From Jiella soli (GTDB taxonomy: Bacteria; Pseudomonadota; Alphaproteobacteria; Rhizobiales; Rhizobiaceae): a DNA stretch of 64,000 nt. Position numbers and translations under genes: made by a program. Below the pieces are notes generated by a model. It worked only from the letters and a program-made list of their open reading frames with translations. It ran no database searches and was not told where the DNA came from. Positions 17,679 through 26,692 of the stretch are shown one piece after another; the first letter of the stretch is position 1; each line of letters opens with the position of its first letter. The stretch lies in the NCBI RefSeq assembly GCF_020615385.1, contig NZ_JAJAVB010000048.1, forward strand, positions 1-64,000, given 5' to 3'.

Positions 17679-20600
17679 CTAAGACTGCTCGGCAAGATCG
17701 CCGAGGAGACCCGCCGCCACCGTCAGCCGCGCGACCGAAGTCTCGCCGGAACCGGCCAGCGCCGAGATCTGGCTGCGGATTCGGTCGACGGCGCTGCGGC
17801 GGGCATCGGCCCATTCGGCGGCGTCGCGATGGTCGCGCAAGGCGGCTCGGGTCAACCGGCGGCGGGCGCCGGCGATCTCGCTGCCGGCCCGCTGCAGGGC
17901 GAGCGTCTCGAAATAATCCGCCGTGTCCAGCTTGAACAGCGCGTCCTCCAGCCTGCCGATCTCGAAGAGGCCGGTGATGGCGAAATAACAGCCGACCGTG
18001 TCCTCGAAGGAGGTCGATGTTTCACGTGAGACGGAGGCGATGTCCGGAACGAGAGCGAGAAGCGGCAGAAGCGCGATATCGGCGGCCAGGTCCTCCGGGA
18101 CGTTCTTCTCGGCCCAGGCGGCGGAGCGCGACTCGACCTGCTGCCGGGCAATGTCGGTCGCAAGATCCTTCAGCTGCGGCTTCAGCCGGCCGAGCGCGTC
18201 GCGCGTGTCGATCGCCGCGCCGGTGAGGCCGCCCTCGAAGCGCTCGTTCTGGACATACCAGCCGGTGGTACGCCGCAGGAAGCGGCCGATCTCGGCATAG
18301 AGCGCATTCTGCGTCGCGCCCGACAACGTCCCGTCCAGCGCGTCGACCCGCTGATAGAGGTCGCGCGCGTCGAGCCCGTCCTTGGCGGCGACGAAGGCGC
18401 GCACGATCTCCGCCGGAGAGGCGCCTGTGGTCTCGCGCAGGACGGTGACGAAGGTCGGACCCGTGCGGTTCACCACCTCGTTGGCCAAGACCGTCGAAAT
18501 GATCTCGCGCGCGAGGCGGTGCCCTTCGATGTCGCGGGCGAAGTCGCGGCGCATGGGCACGGGGAAATAATCGTGCAGCCGGTCTTCCAGATAAGGGTCG
18601 TCCGGCAGATCGCTCGCCGTCAGTTCGTCGAACAGGGTGATCTTGGCATAGGCGAGGAGGACGCCGAGTTCCGGCCGGGTGAGGCCGCGGCCCGAGCCCC
18701 TGAGATCGGCGATCGCAGCTTCTCCTGGGAGGTTCTCGACCGTGCGGTCGAGCAGGCCGGCCTCCTCGAGGACCGCCATGAAGCGGGCCTGCAGGGCGAG
18801 CGACCCGGCGCCCTCGCGCTCTTCCAGCGAGATCGCCAGCGTCTGCTCGTAATTGTTGGACAGGACGAGATCGGCGACTTCGGAGGTCATTTCTGCAAGG
18901 AGCTTGTTGCGGTCCTCGCGGCTGAGCCTGCCGTCGCTCATCGCCGACTTCAGCGCGATCTTGATGTTGACCTCGACGTCCGAGGTGTTGACGCCGGCCG
19001 AATTGTCGATCGCGTCGGAATTCAGCCTGACGCCGCAGCGAGCCGCCTCGATGCGGCCCTTCTGGGTGACGGCGAGATTGGCGCCCTCTCCGACGATTTT
19101 GGCCCTGACGTCCTGCCCGGTGATGCGCACGGCGTCGTTGGCGCGGTCGCCGACATCCGGATTGGTCTCGGACGCGGCGCGGATATAGGTGCCGATGCCG
19201 CCGAACCAGAGAAGGTCGACGGGGCTCTTGAGGATCGCGGTGATGATCTCGCTCGGCGCGCCCTCGCGCTTGTCCCAGCCGATCGCCGCGGCCGCTTCCT
19301 CCGACAGGCGGATGCGCTTGTCGCGCCGCGAGAAGACGCCGCCGCCGGCAGAGATCTTTTCGCGGTCATAGTCGGTCCAGGCCGAGCGGGGCTGGTTGAA
19401 CAGCCGCTCGCGCTCGGCGAAGGAGGCCTCCGGATCGGGGTCCGGATCGATGAAGATGTCGCGATGGTCGAAGGCGGCGATCAGGCGGGTCTTGCGCGAG
19501 AGCAGCATGCCATTGCCGAACACGTCGCCCGACATGTCGCCGCAGCCGGCGACAGTGAAAGGCTCCTCCTGGATGTCCCAGGCCTTGTCGCCCTGGCCCA
19601 TCTCGCGGAAATGCCGCTTCACCGCCTCCCAGGCGCCCCGTGCGGTGATGCCCATGGCCTTGTGGTCGTAGCCGGCCGAACCGCCCGACGCGAAGGCGTC
19701 GTCGAGCCAGAAATCCTCGGACTGGGCGATGGCGTTGGCGGTGTCGGAGAAGGTCGCCGTGCCCTTGTCGGCGGCGACGACGAAGTAGGGATCGTCGCCG
19801 TCGTGCCGGCGGATCTTGTCGGGCGTCACCAGCTTGTCGCCGACGAGATTGTCGGTCACCGACAGGAGCGAGGCGACGAAGACGACATAGGCCGAGCGAC
19901 CCGCGGCGAACCAGGCGTCGCGCTGGCCGGCATCCGGCAGGCGCTTGGGAAAGAAGCCGCCCTTGGCGCCGACCGGCACGATGACGGCGTTCTTGACCTG
20001 CTGCGCCTTGACGAGGCCCAGCACCTCCGTGCGGTAGTCCTGGGCGCGGTCCGACCATCTGAGCCCGCCGCGCGCCACCGGTCCGAAGCGCAGATGAACG
20101 CCTTCGACCCGGGCGTCGAAGACGAAGATCTCGCGGTAGGGCACCGGAGCGGGAAGCCCCTCGACGGCGCGCGAATCGAGCTTGAAGGCGAGTGCCGGCT
20201 CGACTTGGCCGGGTTCGGAGGAGGCGTCCGCCGAGATGCCGTCTACGGCGTAGAAATTGGTCCGGAGCGTTGCGAGGATCGCATTGAGGAAGCGGCGGAC
20301 GATGCGGTCGTCGTCGATCGAATCCACCGCGTCGAGCGCCTCGACGATTGCGTCGTAGATCGCGCGTGCGCCGCGCTCGGCGGCGATCTCGGCCTGCGGG
20401 TCGGTATTGTCGTCGTGCTCCCCGCTCTCCGGCGCCTGCGCCCCTGCGGCGTTGCCCGCCTCTGCGGGATCGAAGCTTGCTGCAAAGAGGTCCCAGAGCC
20501 GGGAGGCGATCTTCGGCTGGCGCACCAGCGCCGCGGCGAGATAGTCCGGCGAATAGGGCAGGCCCCCCTGGCGCAGATAGCGCGCATAGGCCCTGAGCAC

Positions 20601-22577
20601 GTTCGCCTTGCGGAAGGAGAGCCCGGCTTCCAGAACCAGGGCGTTGAAGCCGTCGTTCTCGATGCCGCCGCGCCAGACCGCAGCGAAGGTCTCCTCCAGC
20701 GAGACCCCCTCGTCTTCCAGGCTGATGTCGCCGCCACGCTGGCGGGTGAGGTCCATGTCGTGGAGATGGACGGTGTCGCCGTCCGGCCGAGAGATGCGAT
20801 GCGTGCGTTCGGAAACGACGCCGAAGCCCATGTTCTCCAGGATGGGCACGCGGGTCGAGAGGGAGACCGCCTGGCCGAGATGGTAGATCTTCAGCCGGAT
20901 CGTCTCGGACGCGTCGTGCCTGCGCCGGTAGAAATCGACGAAGAGCGGGCTCTCCGGCGACAGATGGTCGATGACCTTGACGTCGCGGACGGCTTCCACC
21001 GGGTCGATCACGTCCCGGTAGCTGTCGGGAAGCCCGGCGGTGAAGCGGGCGAGACCGCTCGGCTCGCCGCCGCGCGACAGAGCGAGCGCGAACTCGTCCT
21101 CCCAGTTCTTGGCCATCTCGGCGATCCGGGCCTCGAGCCGCTCCGGCTCGACCTCCGGCGTCTTGCCCTCGGTGCGGCCGATGATGATGTGGACGCGGGC
21201 GAGCAGCCCCTCCGGGAAGGCCGGATAATAGGCCGAGACATGCCCGTCATAGGCTTCGGCGAGGAGCAGGCCGATGCGCTCGCGCAGCCGCGAATCGTAG
21301 CGGTCGCGCGGCACGAACACGATTACCGACGCGAAGCGGTCGAAGCGGTCGACGCGCGGAAGGACCCGGATGCGCGGGCGCTCGCCGAGTTCGACGATGG
21401 CCGAGGCGAAGCGTTCGAGGACATCGGCCTCGATCTGGAACACCTCGTCGCGCGGGTAGGATTCGAGCGCGTTGAGAAGGGCCTTGGCCGAATGCGAGCC
21501 GGGCCGGAAGCCGGAATTGGCGATCACCGTCTCGGCCTTCAACCGGACATAGGGAATGGTGAGGATGGAGCGGGTGTAGGCGGTGGAGGTGAACAGGCCG
21601 ACGATACGAAGTTCGCCGGCAAAGTTTCCGGCCTCGTCGTACTGCTTGACCCCGACATAGTCCATATAGGCGCGGCGGTGCACCTGCGACTTGGCGTTCG
21701 CCTTGGTGACGATCAGCGGGTTCGGCGCCTTCAGGAAGGCGCGGATCTCCGGCGTGGTGGTCATCGGCCGGCCGGGGCGGCCGAGGATGCGGACATCGGG
21801 ATCGGCGAGGATGCCGAGCGCGTCCTCGCGCCGGCCCTCCAGGACCTCGCCTTCCTGTTCGCCGACGAAGTCGTAGTCGCAGGTGCCGAGGAAGATGAAA
21901 TTGTCGTCGTGCAGCCATTCGAGCAGCGCGGCCGATTCCTCGACCATGGCGCGCTCGCCGTCGCCGACCTGGCGGGCGCGCTGCTTCAGACCCTCGACCG
22001 CTTCGCTGACGCGGGTGCGCATCGCCTGGAAGTCGCGATTGGCATGCGCGACCTGGGCGAGAATGGTGGACAGCGCCGCGCGAAGCGCTTGTTGTGCCTC
22101 GTCGTCGGAGAGCGGATCGATGGCGAACTGGATGACGCTGACGCGGCCACCCGGCTCGGTGCTGCCGGAGGCCGAGAAGCTTTCGACGCTTCCGTCCGTG
22201 CCGCGGGAAACGTCCAGGATCGGATGCGAGATGTAGTGGATCTCGGTCGCCTTGTCGGCGATCTCGGCGGTCACCGAATCGAAGAGGAAGGCCATGTCGT
22301 CGCTGACGACGGTGACGAGGTCCTGCGCCTCGCCATTGCGCCGGAAGTCCTCCGGGCGGGCGATGCGGACCACGGGTTGGCCGGGACGGTGCGCTCCGAG
22401 CGCCTCGGCGCCGGCCTCGGCGGCGACCGCGAGCGCGGCGGTGGAGAAGGCCGCCAGATCGTCGGCCGGCGGGCGGGCGAACAGGAGCGGCGCGAGCAGC
22501 GCTCCCGGCCGTTCCGGTCCAAGGCTCTCGATCACCGCCCGCAGCATCTCCGACTTCTCGTTGACAGGCCGGTCCAT
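17679..22577 (-). CDS. gdhB: NAD-specific glutamate dehydrogenase, 180-kDa class
   Basis: 1632 aa, typical of the large bacterial NAD-GDH. It oxidatively deaminates glutamate to 2-oxoglutarate and ammonia. The N-terminal half contains ACT-like regulatory segments. The catalytic core begins around residue 830 (FGPVARGGLRWSDR) and contains VPVGAKGGFFPKR (~867) with the glutamate-binding lysine. The nucleotide-binding turn CGDMSGDVFGNGM (~1012) follows. The C-terminal ~450 residues form the family's helical domain. The start at 22577 is set by GGAGGGAG seven nt upstream; the frame stays open further upstream by chance. It shares a 128-nt promoter region with a divergent peroxidase-related gene. 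A parS-like site lies in its coding sequence. Confidence 0.96.
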   Translation of the reverse strand: MDRPVNEKSEMLRAVIESLGPERPGALLAPLLFARPPADDLAAFSTAALAVAAEAGAEALGAHRPGQPVVRIARPEDFRRNGEAQDLVTVVSDDMAFLFDSVTAEIADKATEIHYISHPILDVSRGTDGSVESFSASGSTEPGGRVSVIQFAIDPLSDDEAQQALRAALSTILAQVAHANRDFQAMRTRVSEAVEGLKQRARQVGDGERAMVEESAALLEWLHDDNFIFLGTCDYDFVGEQEGEVLEGRREDALGILADPDVRILGRPGRPMTTTPEIRAFLKAPNPLIVTKANAKSQVHRRAYMDYVGVKQYDEAGNFAGELRIVGLFTSTAYTRSILTIPYVRLKAETVIANSGFRPGSHSAKALLNALESYPRDEVFQIEADVLERFASAIVELGERPRIRVLPRVDRFDRFASVIVFVPRDRYDSRLRERIGLLLAEAYDGHVSAYYPAFPEGLLARVHIIIGRTEGKTPEVEPERLEARIAEMAKNWEDEFALALSRGGEPSGLARFTAGLPDSYRDVIDPVEAVRDVKVIDHLSPESPLFVDFYRRRHDASETIRLKIYHLGQAVSLSTRVPILENMGFGVVSERTHRISRPDGDTVHLHDMDLTRQRGGDISLEDEGVSLEETFAAVWRGGIENDGFNALVLEAGLSFRKANVLRAYARYLRQGGLPYSPDYLAAALVRQPKIASRLWDLFAASFDPAEAGNAAGAQAPESGEHDDNTDPQAEIAAERGARAIYDAIVEALDAVDSIDDDRIVRRFLNAILATLRTNFYAVDGISADASSEPGQVEPALAFKLDSRAVEGLPAPVPYREIFVFDARVEGVHLRFGPVARGGLRWSDRAQDYRTEVLGLVKAQQVKNAVIVPVGAKGGFFPKRLPDAGQRDAWFAAGRSAYVVFVASLLSVTDNLVGDKLVTPDKIRRHDGDDPYFVVAADKGTATFSDTANAIAQSEDFWLDDAFASGGSAGYDHKAMGITARGAWEAVKRHFREMGQGDKAWDIQEEPFTVAGCGDMSGDVFGNGMLLSRKTRLIAAFDHRDIFIDPDPDPEASFAERERLFNQPRSAWTDYDREKISAGGGVFSRRDKRIRLSEEAAAAIGWDKREGAPSEIITAILKSPVDLLWFGGIGTYIRAASETNPDVGDRANDAVRITGQDVRAKIVGEGANLAVTQKGRIEAARCGVRLNSDAIDNSAGVNTSDVEVNIKIALKSAMSDGRLSREDRNKLLAEMTSEVADLVLSNNYEQTLAISLEEREGAGSLALQARFMAVLEEAGLLDRTVENLPGEAAIADLRGSGRGLTRPELGVLLAYAKITLFDELTASDLPDDPYLEDRLHDYFPVPMRRDFARDIEGHRLAREIISTVLANEVVNRTGPTFVTVLRETTGASPAEIVRAFVAAKDGLDARDLYQRVDALDGTLSGATQNALYAEIGRFLRRTTGWYVQNERFEGGLTGAAIDTRDALGRLKPQLKDLATDIARQQVESRSAAWAEKNVPEDLAADIALLPLLALVPDIASVSRETSTSFEDTVGCYFAITGLFEIGRLEDALFKLDTADYFETLALQRAGSEIAGARRRLTRAALRDHRDAAEWADARRSAVDRIRSQISALAGSGETSVARLTVAAGLLGDLAEQS
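18018..18033. other. parS-like ParB-binding site 3
   Basis: TGTTTCACGTGAGACG matches 14 of 16 positions of the parS consensus. It sits inside gdhB, where the minus strand encodes VSRET. It shares the TGTTTCACGTGAGAC variant with the site at 3012. Confidence 0.6.
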
Positions 22578-22705
22578 GGCAATCTCCCTCCGCTCGTCGC
22601 TTTGCGTCTCTTCCGGGCCTATCATAGCGGAAAAGCTCTTCGCTTCGACGCCGGCCGAGCCCGAGAAGGCGTGACGAGGCGATCGTTCGATCCCGGGAGG
22701 ACCAG

Positions 22706-23284
22706 ATGAGCCAGAACCATGACGCAGGCGTAACGGCACTCGACCTCGGCGTCGCCGAGCCGTTGTCGGAGCGCACCAAGGCCTATTTCGCCAAATGCGA
22801 GGAGAAGCTCGGCCTCGTGCCGAACGTCCTCCTCGCCTATGCCTTCGACGAAAAGAAGCTCGACGCCTTCGGAAACTTCTACAACGATCTGATGCTGGCC
22901 GAGAGCGAATTGTCGAAGCTCGACCGCGAAATCATCGCGGTGGTCGTCTCGGCCATCAACCATTGCCACTATTGCCTGACGGCGCATGGCGCGGCGGTGC
23001 GCCAGCTTTCCGGCGATCCCGCCTTCGGCGAGCAGATCGCCCAGAACTGGCGGGCGGCCGGGCTCGACGCCAAGCGCATAGCGATGCTGGATTTCGTCAC
23101 CAAGCTCACCGAGCGACCCGACACCATCGTCGAGGCCGACCGGCAGGCGCTGCGGGACGCCGGCTTTTCCAACCGGGGAATCTTCGACATCGCGGCCGTC
23201 GCGGCGTTTTTCGCGATGTCGAACAGGGTGGCTTCGGCGACCGACATGAAGCCGAATGCGGAGTATCATGGGATGAGCCGGTAA
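22706..23284 (+). CDS. Peroxidase-related enzyme (AhpD/CMD fold)
   Basis: A 192-aa protein of the uncharacterised peroxidase-related family (AhpD-like). The redox motif is present as NHCHYCLTAHG, giving the CxxC pair and the following histidine of alkylhydroperoxidase-type proteins. The flanking EIIAVVVSAI and FFAMSNRVA helices are also typical. It probably reduces peroxides using a thiol partner in the cytoplasm. The ATG at 22706 has GGGAGGA upstream. It is divergent from gdhB across a short shared control region. Confidence 0.88.
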   Translation: MSQNHDAGVTALDLGVAEPLSERTKAYFAKCEEKLGLVPNVLLAYAFDEKKLDAFGNFYNDLMLAESELSKLDREIIAVVVSAINHCHYCLTAHGAAVRQLSGDPAFGEQIAQNWRAAGLDAKRIAMLDFVTKLTERPDTIVEADRQALRDAGFSNRGIFDIAAVAAFFAMSNRVASATDMKPNAEYHGMSR

Positions 23285-23519
23285 GTGGGAGCAGTGGGGC
23301 TGAATGAATTAGGTTTGCTGATGCTGTTTCAGATTTGCCCGGATAGGTGATCGGCAGTTACCGACCCATCGCCGCCGTTCATGCCAGGAAGTGACTACTC
23401 TGAAAGCGGACCCTTGCAGGTGGCTGTCGTCATCGATCGCATCTGTGGCAGAAGTCGAGTGCAGGACTGTTCGTTTGAGTCGGGATTTCGCGACTGACTA
23501 TAGTGAAGGTTTCAGCTTA

Positions 23520-24185
23520 ATGCAGTCCATCCAAACGCTTTTGGAACGAGCAAGTAAGACCGAACATGGCTTTAAAGACCTGGAAAAGGCGGCCGTTGAG
23601 GTCTGCGACATGGTTCATGCGACCGAAGCCAAAGATCTGGGCTTTACTCTGCTGCAGGCGCCTTTGCCGCAAGCGCGATGCATTGGAATATTCATTCTCG
23701 GGATCGTGGCAGCACAGTATGTTGACGCTTTAACGGCTCTGAAGGAGCAGGCTCGCCGGGACAGCGACTGGCGGGTTCAAGAAATCATTGCGAAAGCATT
23801 TGATCGCTTTTGTGCGGATAGGGGATATGAAACCGCGCTTCCGGTTATCAGGACCTGGTTGGCGGATCCTTCCGCCAACGTTCGACGGGCTGTAACGGAG
23901 GGTCTTAGGATATGGACGAGGCGGCCGTATTTCCGCGATCACCCCGAGGTTGCAGTTGGGTTGCTCAGCCAGTTTAGAAACCACGACAGCGAATATCTTA
24001 GGAAGTCGGTAGGCAACGCCCTGCGGGACATCAGCAAGAGGCATCCGGAGCTTGTCGTGCGAGCCGTTGCAGGCTGGAAGCTTGATGAACGTGGCACACG
24101 GCAGACCCATAAACTTGCGACTCGATTGCTCCAGACGGAGCTGAGACAACAGGGGATATACGATGGATCCGACACGCACCAGTAA
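23520..24185 (+). CDS. DNA alkylation repair protein (AlkC/AlkD HEAT-like)
   Basis: About 221 aa, built of HEAT-like helix pairs. The stretches WRVQEIIAKAFDRFC, DPSANVRRAVTEGLRIW and SEYLRKSVGNALRDISKRHPE are characteristic of the AlkC/AlkD superfamily, which excises alkylated bases without flipping them. It is likely a glycosylase or lesion binder acting on chromosomal DNA. The ATG at 23520 has GAAGG upstream; the longer frame to 23391 has no such support. Base composition is visibly AT-richer than the flanks. The next gene overlaps its end by 23 nt, which suggests an operon. Confidence 0.82.
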   Translation: MQSIQTLLERASKTEHGFKDLEKAAVEVCDMVHATEAKDLGFTLLQAPLPQARCIGIFILGIVAAQYVDALTALKEQARRDSDWRVQEIIAKAFDRFCADRGYETALPVIRTWLADPSANVRRAVTEGLRIWTRRPYFRDHPEVAVGLLSQFRNHDSEYLRKSVGNALRDISKRHPELVVRAVAGWKLDERGTRQTHKLATRLLQTELRQQGIYDGSDTHQ

Positions 24186-24477
24186 TGCATTTCAAATATT
24201 CATCGAGGAAGCCCCCGCTCATCAGCAAGCATGGTTAGAAGTTGTCGCAAAACTTGGCGCATCGTCAAAGCTGGACGCAAAAACAGAAGCGCTGGTGTAT
24301 ATAGGTATAATTGCAGCGGTGCGGCTGGATAGCGGTCTTCCGTTTCATGTATTGGAGGCGAAAGAGCACGGCGCAAGCCGCGATGAGATTATCAGCGCCA
24401 TTCTTGCGGGATTGCCAGCAGTTGGAAACGTGGTGATCCAATCACTACCCATTGCCCTAGAGGCATACGATAAATGA
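24163..24477 (+). CDS. Carboxymuconolactone decarboxylase family protein
   Basis: A 104-aa single CMD-domain protein. The helices (ALVYIGIIAAVRLDSGLPFHVLEAKEHGAS and DEIISAILAGLPAVGN) fit the family, but the CxxC pair of AhpD-type peroxidases is replaced (SGLPFH), so peroxidase activity is doubtful. An AGGGGAT lies upstream of the ATG. It overlaps the DNA-alkylation-repair gene by 23 nt. AT-richer composition matches its neighbours. Confidence 0.8.
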   Translation: MDPTRTSNAFQIFIEEAPAHQQAWLEVVAKLGASSKLDAKTEALVYIGIIAAVRLDSGLPFHVLEAKEHGASRDEIISAILAGLPAVGNVVIQSLPIALEAYDK

Positions 24478-24578
24478 CTCCCGGAATCCGAGCGCATTTG
24501 TCCTGACTGCCGAACACTGCAAAGCATAAGGTTGTTATATCGTGCGATTTTAAATATTGTTTTAAATTGGATAAATAC

Positions 24579-25091
24579 ATGACTGCCCCTTCAGACAAAG
24601 ACGAATTGCTCAAAGCGGTCGATTCAAACTTCGATAAGTTTATCATCGAGCTGCGCAGCGTCCCGTTGTCAGTGGTTGATGAACGAAGCCTGGAAGGACA
24701 TGCGAAGGGAACACAGATGAGCGTTGCCAATCTCGCAGCCTATCTAGTCGGGTGGAACGAGCTGGTGCTCAAGTGGCTCGACCGGGACGCAGCGGGCGAA
24801 CAGGTCGATCTTCCCGAAAGCGGCTTCAGGTGGAACGAGTTGGGCCGGCTCGCTCAGAAATTCTATCATGACTATGAGGACGTCCCCTATCCGCAGCTTA
24901 TCGAGCGTCTGGCGGCGGCGAAGGGGCGGATTGTTTCGGTGATCGAAGCCCGCAGCAACGACGACCTCTATGGCCGCCCTTGGTATGGGAAATGGACGAT
25001 GGGCCGCATGATCCAGTTCAACACGTCATCGCCTTATGCGAACGCGCGTGCCCGTTTGCGGAAGTGGCTGAAGACAAAAAGCGCGGCGTAG
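24579..25091 (+). CDS. ClbS/DfsB family four-helix protein
   Basis: A 170-aa protein of the DfsB/ClbS (DUF1706) family of the DinB-like four-helix-bundle fold. It shows DELLKAVDSNFDKFIIEL, SVANLAAYLVGWNELVLKWL, WYGKWTMGRMIQFNTSSPYANARARLRKWLK. E. coli ClbS protects against the genotoxin colibactin by opening its cyclopropane warhead. DfsB is named for a surfactant-related cluster. An activity here is not proven. A second ATG at 24567 would add four residues. It lies in the AT-richer block next to a DNA alkylation repair gene, which strengthens a genotoxin-resistance reading. Confidence 0.82.
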   Translation: MTAPSDKDELLKAVDSNFDKFIIELRSVPLSVVDERSLEGHAKGTQMSVANLAAYLVGWNELVLKWLDRDAAGEQVDLPESGFRWNELGRLAQKFYHDYEDVPYPQLIERLAAAKGRIVSVIEARSNDDLYGRPWYGKWTMGRMIQFNTSSPYANARARLRKWLKTKSAA

Positions 25092-25183
25092 ATATCGGGA
25101 TCACGCGATCGCCTTTGAGCCTTTACCCACCATTCAGACCGATCTTACATCTGTTCGTGACGACCTTCTCACGAGGAACCAAC

Positions 25184-25612
25184 ATGGAAGCCACTCAACT
25201 GCACAGGGGACGACTTATTGACCACATCCAGCTCGTGGTGCGTGATCTCAAAGCGAGCCAGGATTTTTACACGGCAGTCATGGCTGTGCTGGGTGTCCCA
25301 ATTCTCAGCACGGACAATGGCTACTTCTTGGCCGACGAACTCATCGTATCCTCGGTGCAAAGCTCAACGGCTTTGGGCGAGTTGACGGGGCGCCATCACG
25401 TGGCCTTTCAGGCTAAAGATCGCGCCACGGTGGATGCCTTCTACAGCGTGGCGTTGGGCCACGGCGGCCGCGACAACGGCGCGCCCGGCGTGAGGAACTA
25501 CCACCCAGGATACTACGCGGCTTTCGTCCTCGACCCGGATGGCAACAATATCGAGGCCGTCTACCAAGGCGAGGCAAAGCGCAGTGCGCCGTCAGTGGTG
25601 ATTGAATTCTAG
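25184..25612 (+). CDS. VOC (glyoxalase/bleomycin-resistance) family protein
   Basis: A 142-aa protein with the two beta-alpha-beta-beta-beta halves of the vicinal-oxygen-chelate fold: IDHIQLVVRDLKASQDFYTAVMAVLG, HHVAFQAKDRATVDAFY and YYAAFVLDPDGNNIEAVYQGE. Metal ligands are suggested by H at the start of strand 1 and E in the last strand (NIEAV). The substrate is unknown; VOC proteins include glyoxalases, dioxygenases and antibiotic-binding resistance proteins. The ATG at 25184 has GAGGA upstream. It is the last gene of the AT-richer block. Confidence 0.82.
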   Translation: MEATQLHRGRLIDHIQLVVRDLKASQDFYTAVMAVLGVPILSTDNGYFLADELIVSSVQSSTALGELTGRHHVAFQAKDRATVDAFYSVALGHGGRDNGAPGVRNYHPGYYAAFVLDPDGNNIEAVYQGEAKRSAPSVVIEF

Positions 25613-26051
25613 AGTTGCGTTTGCAGTGCATCGCCGGGCCGCGTTTTGTCCCGCGAAGTAGACTACAATCTCGCGGAAATCCTGAGTATCGCGGTCAGAT
25701 CTCCGACGCTGAAAAGGCAGGGAAAATTCTCTCGCCAAGTCGGCGAGAAAGCCGGCATTCTGCCGATGTCGTTCGCGACACCCAGGGTCACCATGCCGAG
25801 TCAACTTTCTTAAGAATCCGTCCCAAACCGGACTGTCTCCTTTCCACCCAACTCGCTCCTTCGAACGCTCGTTTTTTTGCAGCGCGTTCATTCGGAGACG
25901 ATGGCACGCATCACCGCCCGCCCGCCGATTGTCTGGCGCTCTTCGCCGCCATCCGAAGACGAGTGCCAGCGCGCAGCAAGAGGCGTTCCGACGAGGGTCG
26001 TCCCGGCCAGACGCTCGAGCTTGTAAGTCCTTCCTTCTGAAGCGCCCGCTC
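25613..26051. other. Gene-free stretch after the AT-richer block
   Basis: No confident gene is found. The frame of the VOC gene stays open for another 66 codons after its TAG, ending at 25813, and encodes a basic peptide without a recognisable domain. Several other short frames exist on both strands without ribosome-binding sites. The stretch is probably a degraded edge of the acquired segment. Confidence 0.5.
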
Positions 26052-26690
26052 TCAGATCACCACCAGCCGGTCCGGCAGTTCGTTGGTGTTCTTTCCGCTG
26101 GAGGGGAAATGTTCGCACAACAGTGCGCCGGCGGCCGTGACGGCCGCGACATAGCCGTCGGCGATGCGGTCCGCGCGGGCGGCTTCCAGGAGGTCGGCGA
26201 CGATGCCGTCCCAGGCCTCCTGCGGCACGCGTTCCGCGATGCCGGCATCGGCGACGATCTCCGCGTGGCGCTCGGCCGCGGAGACGAAGATCAGGACGCC
26301 GGTGCGGTTTTCGGTGACGTGGATGCCATGGGCGGCGAACTGCTTGAGCGCGGCGGCATGGGCCCTTGCGGCGGCGATGCCGCGCGGCACGAAGACCATT
26401 CGCAATCCCGGTGCCGCGGCGAAGAGCCCGGCGAGCAGGAGCGCGGCGGCGAGCTGGCATGAGACGAGCGTCAGCGCCTGAACCGATGCGCCGAGGAGCG
26501 GGGCGAGGAGGGCAGCGAGGAAGGCCGCAGCCAGCGCAAGCGCCAGCGCCGCCGTCGCCGCGACGAAGCCGTAGGCGTCGCTTGCATGGGAGAACACGGC
26601 GTAGATCTCGCCGCTCGTCCCGGCTTCCGCCTGGCCGATCGCAGCGGCGATGCGGGCGTGATCGGCGGGGGTGAATGTCAGATGCGCCAT
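26052..26690 (-). CDS. TPM-domain membrane protein
   Basis: A 212-aa protein. The N-terminus FTPADHARIAAAIGQAEAGTSGEIYAVF is the start of a TPM domain. It is interrupted by two long hydrophobic segments (VAATAALALALAAAFLAALLAPLL; ALTLVSCQLAAALLLAGLFAAA) and completed by RTGVLIFVSAAERHAEIVAD and the region ending in AGIAERVP. It is a membrane-tethered paralogue of the upstream TPM protein, with only 2 nt between them. It is the third gene of the lemA-TPM-TPM operon. The molecular role is unknown. Confidence 0.82.
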   Translation of the reverse strand: MAHLTFTPADHARIAAAIGQAEAGTSGEIYAVFSHASDAYGFVAATAALALALAAAFLAALLAPLLGASVQALTLVSCQLAAALLLAGLFAAAPGLRMVFVPRGIAAARAHAAALKQFAAHGIHVTENRTGVLIFVSAAERHAEIVADAGIAERVPQEAWDGIVADLLEAARADRIADGYVAAVTAAGALLCEHFPSSGKNTNELPDRLVVI

Positions 26691-26692
26691 CT

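Noticed and set aside
18519-22709. A 1396-codon open frame antisense to gdhB
   Set aside because: In GC-rich DNA the strand opposite a real gene often stays open. The product is an acidic/basic mosaic with no domain, and gdhB on the other strand is unmistakable.
23391-23519. Longer start for the DNA alkylation repair gene
   Set aside because: No ribosome-binding site and no family match; the ATG at 23520 fits the fold start.
25615-26040. 141-codon rightward frame between the VOC and TPM genes
   Set aside because: No ribosome-binding site, no recognisable domain and a composition like random frames; left as an uncertain gene-free stretch.
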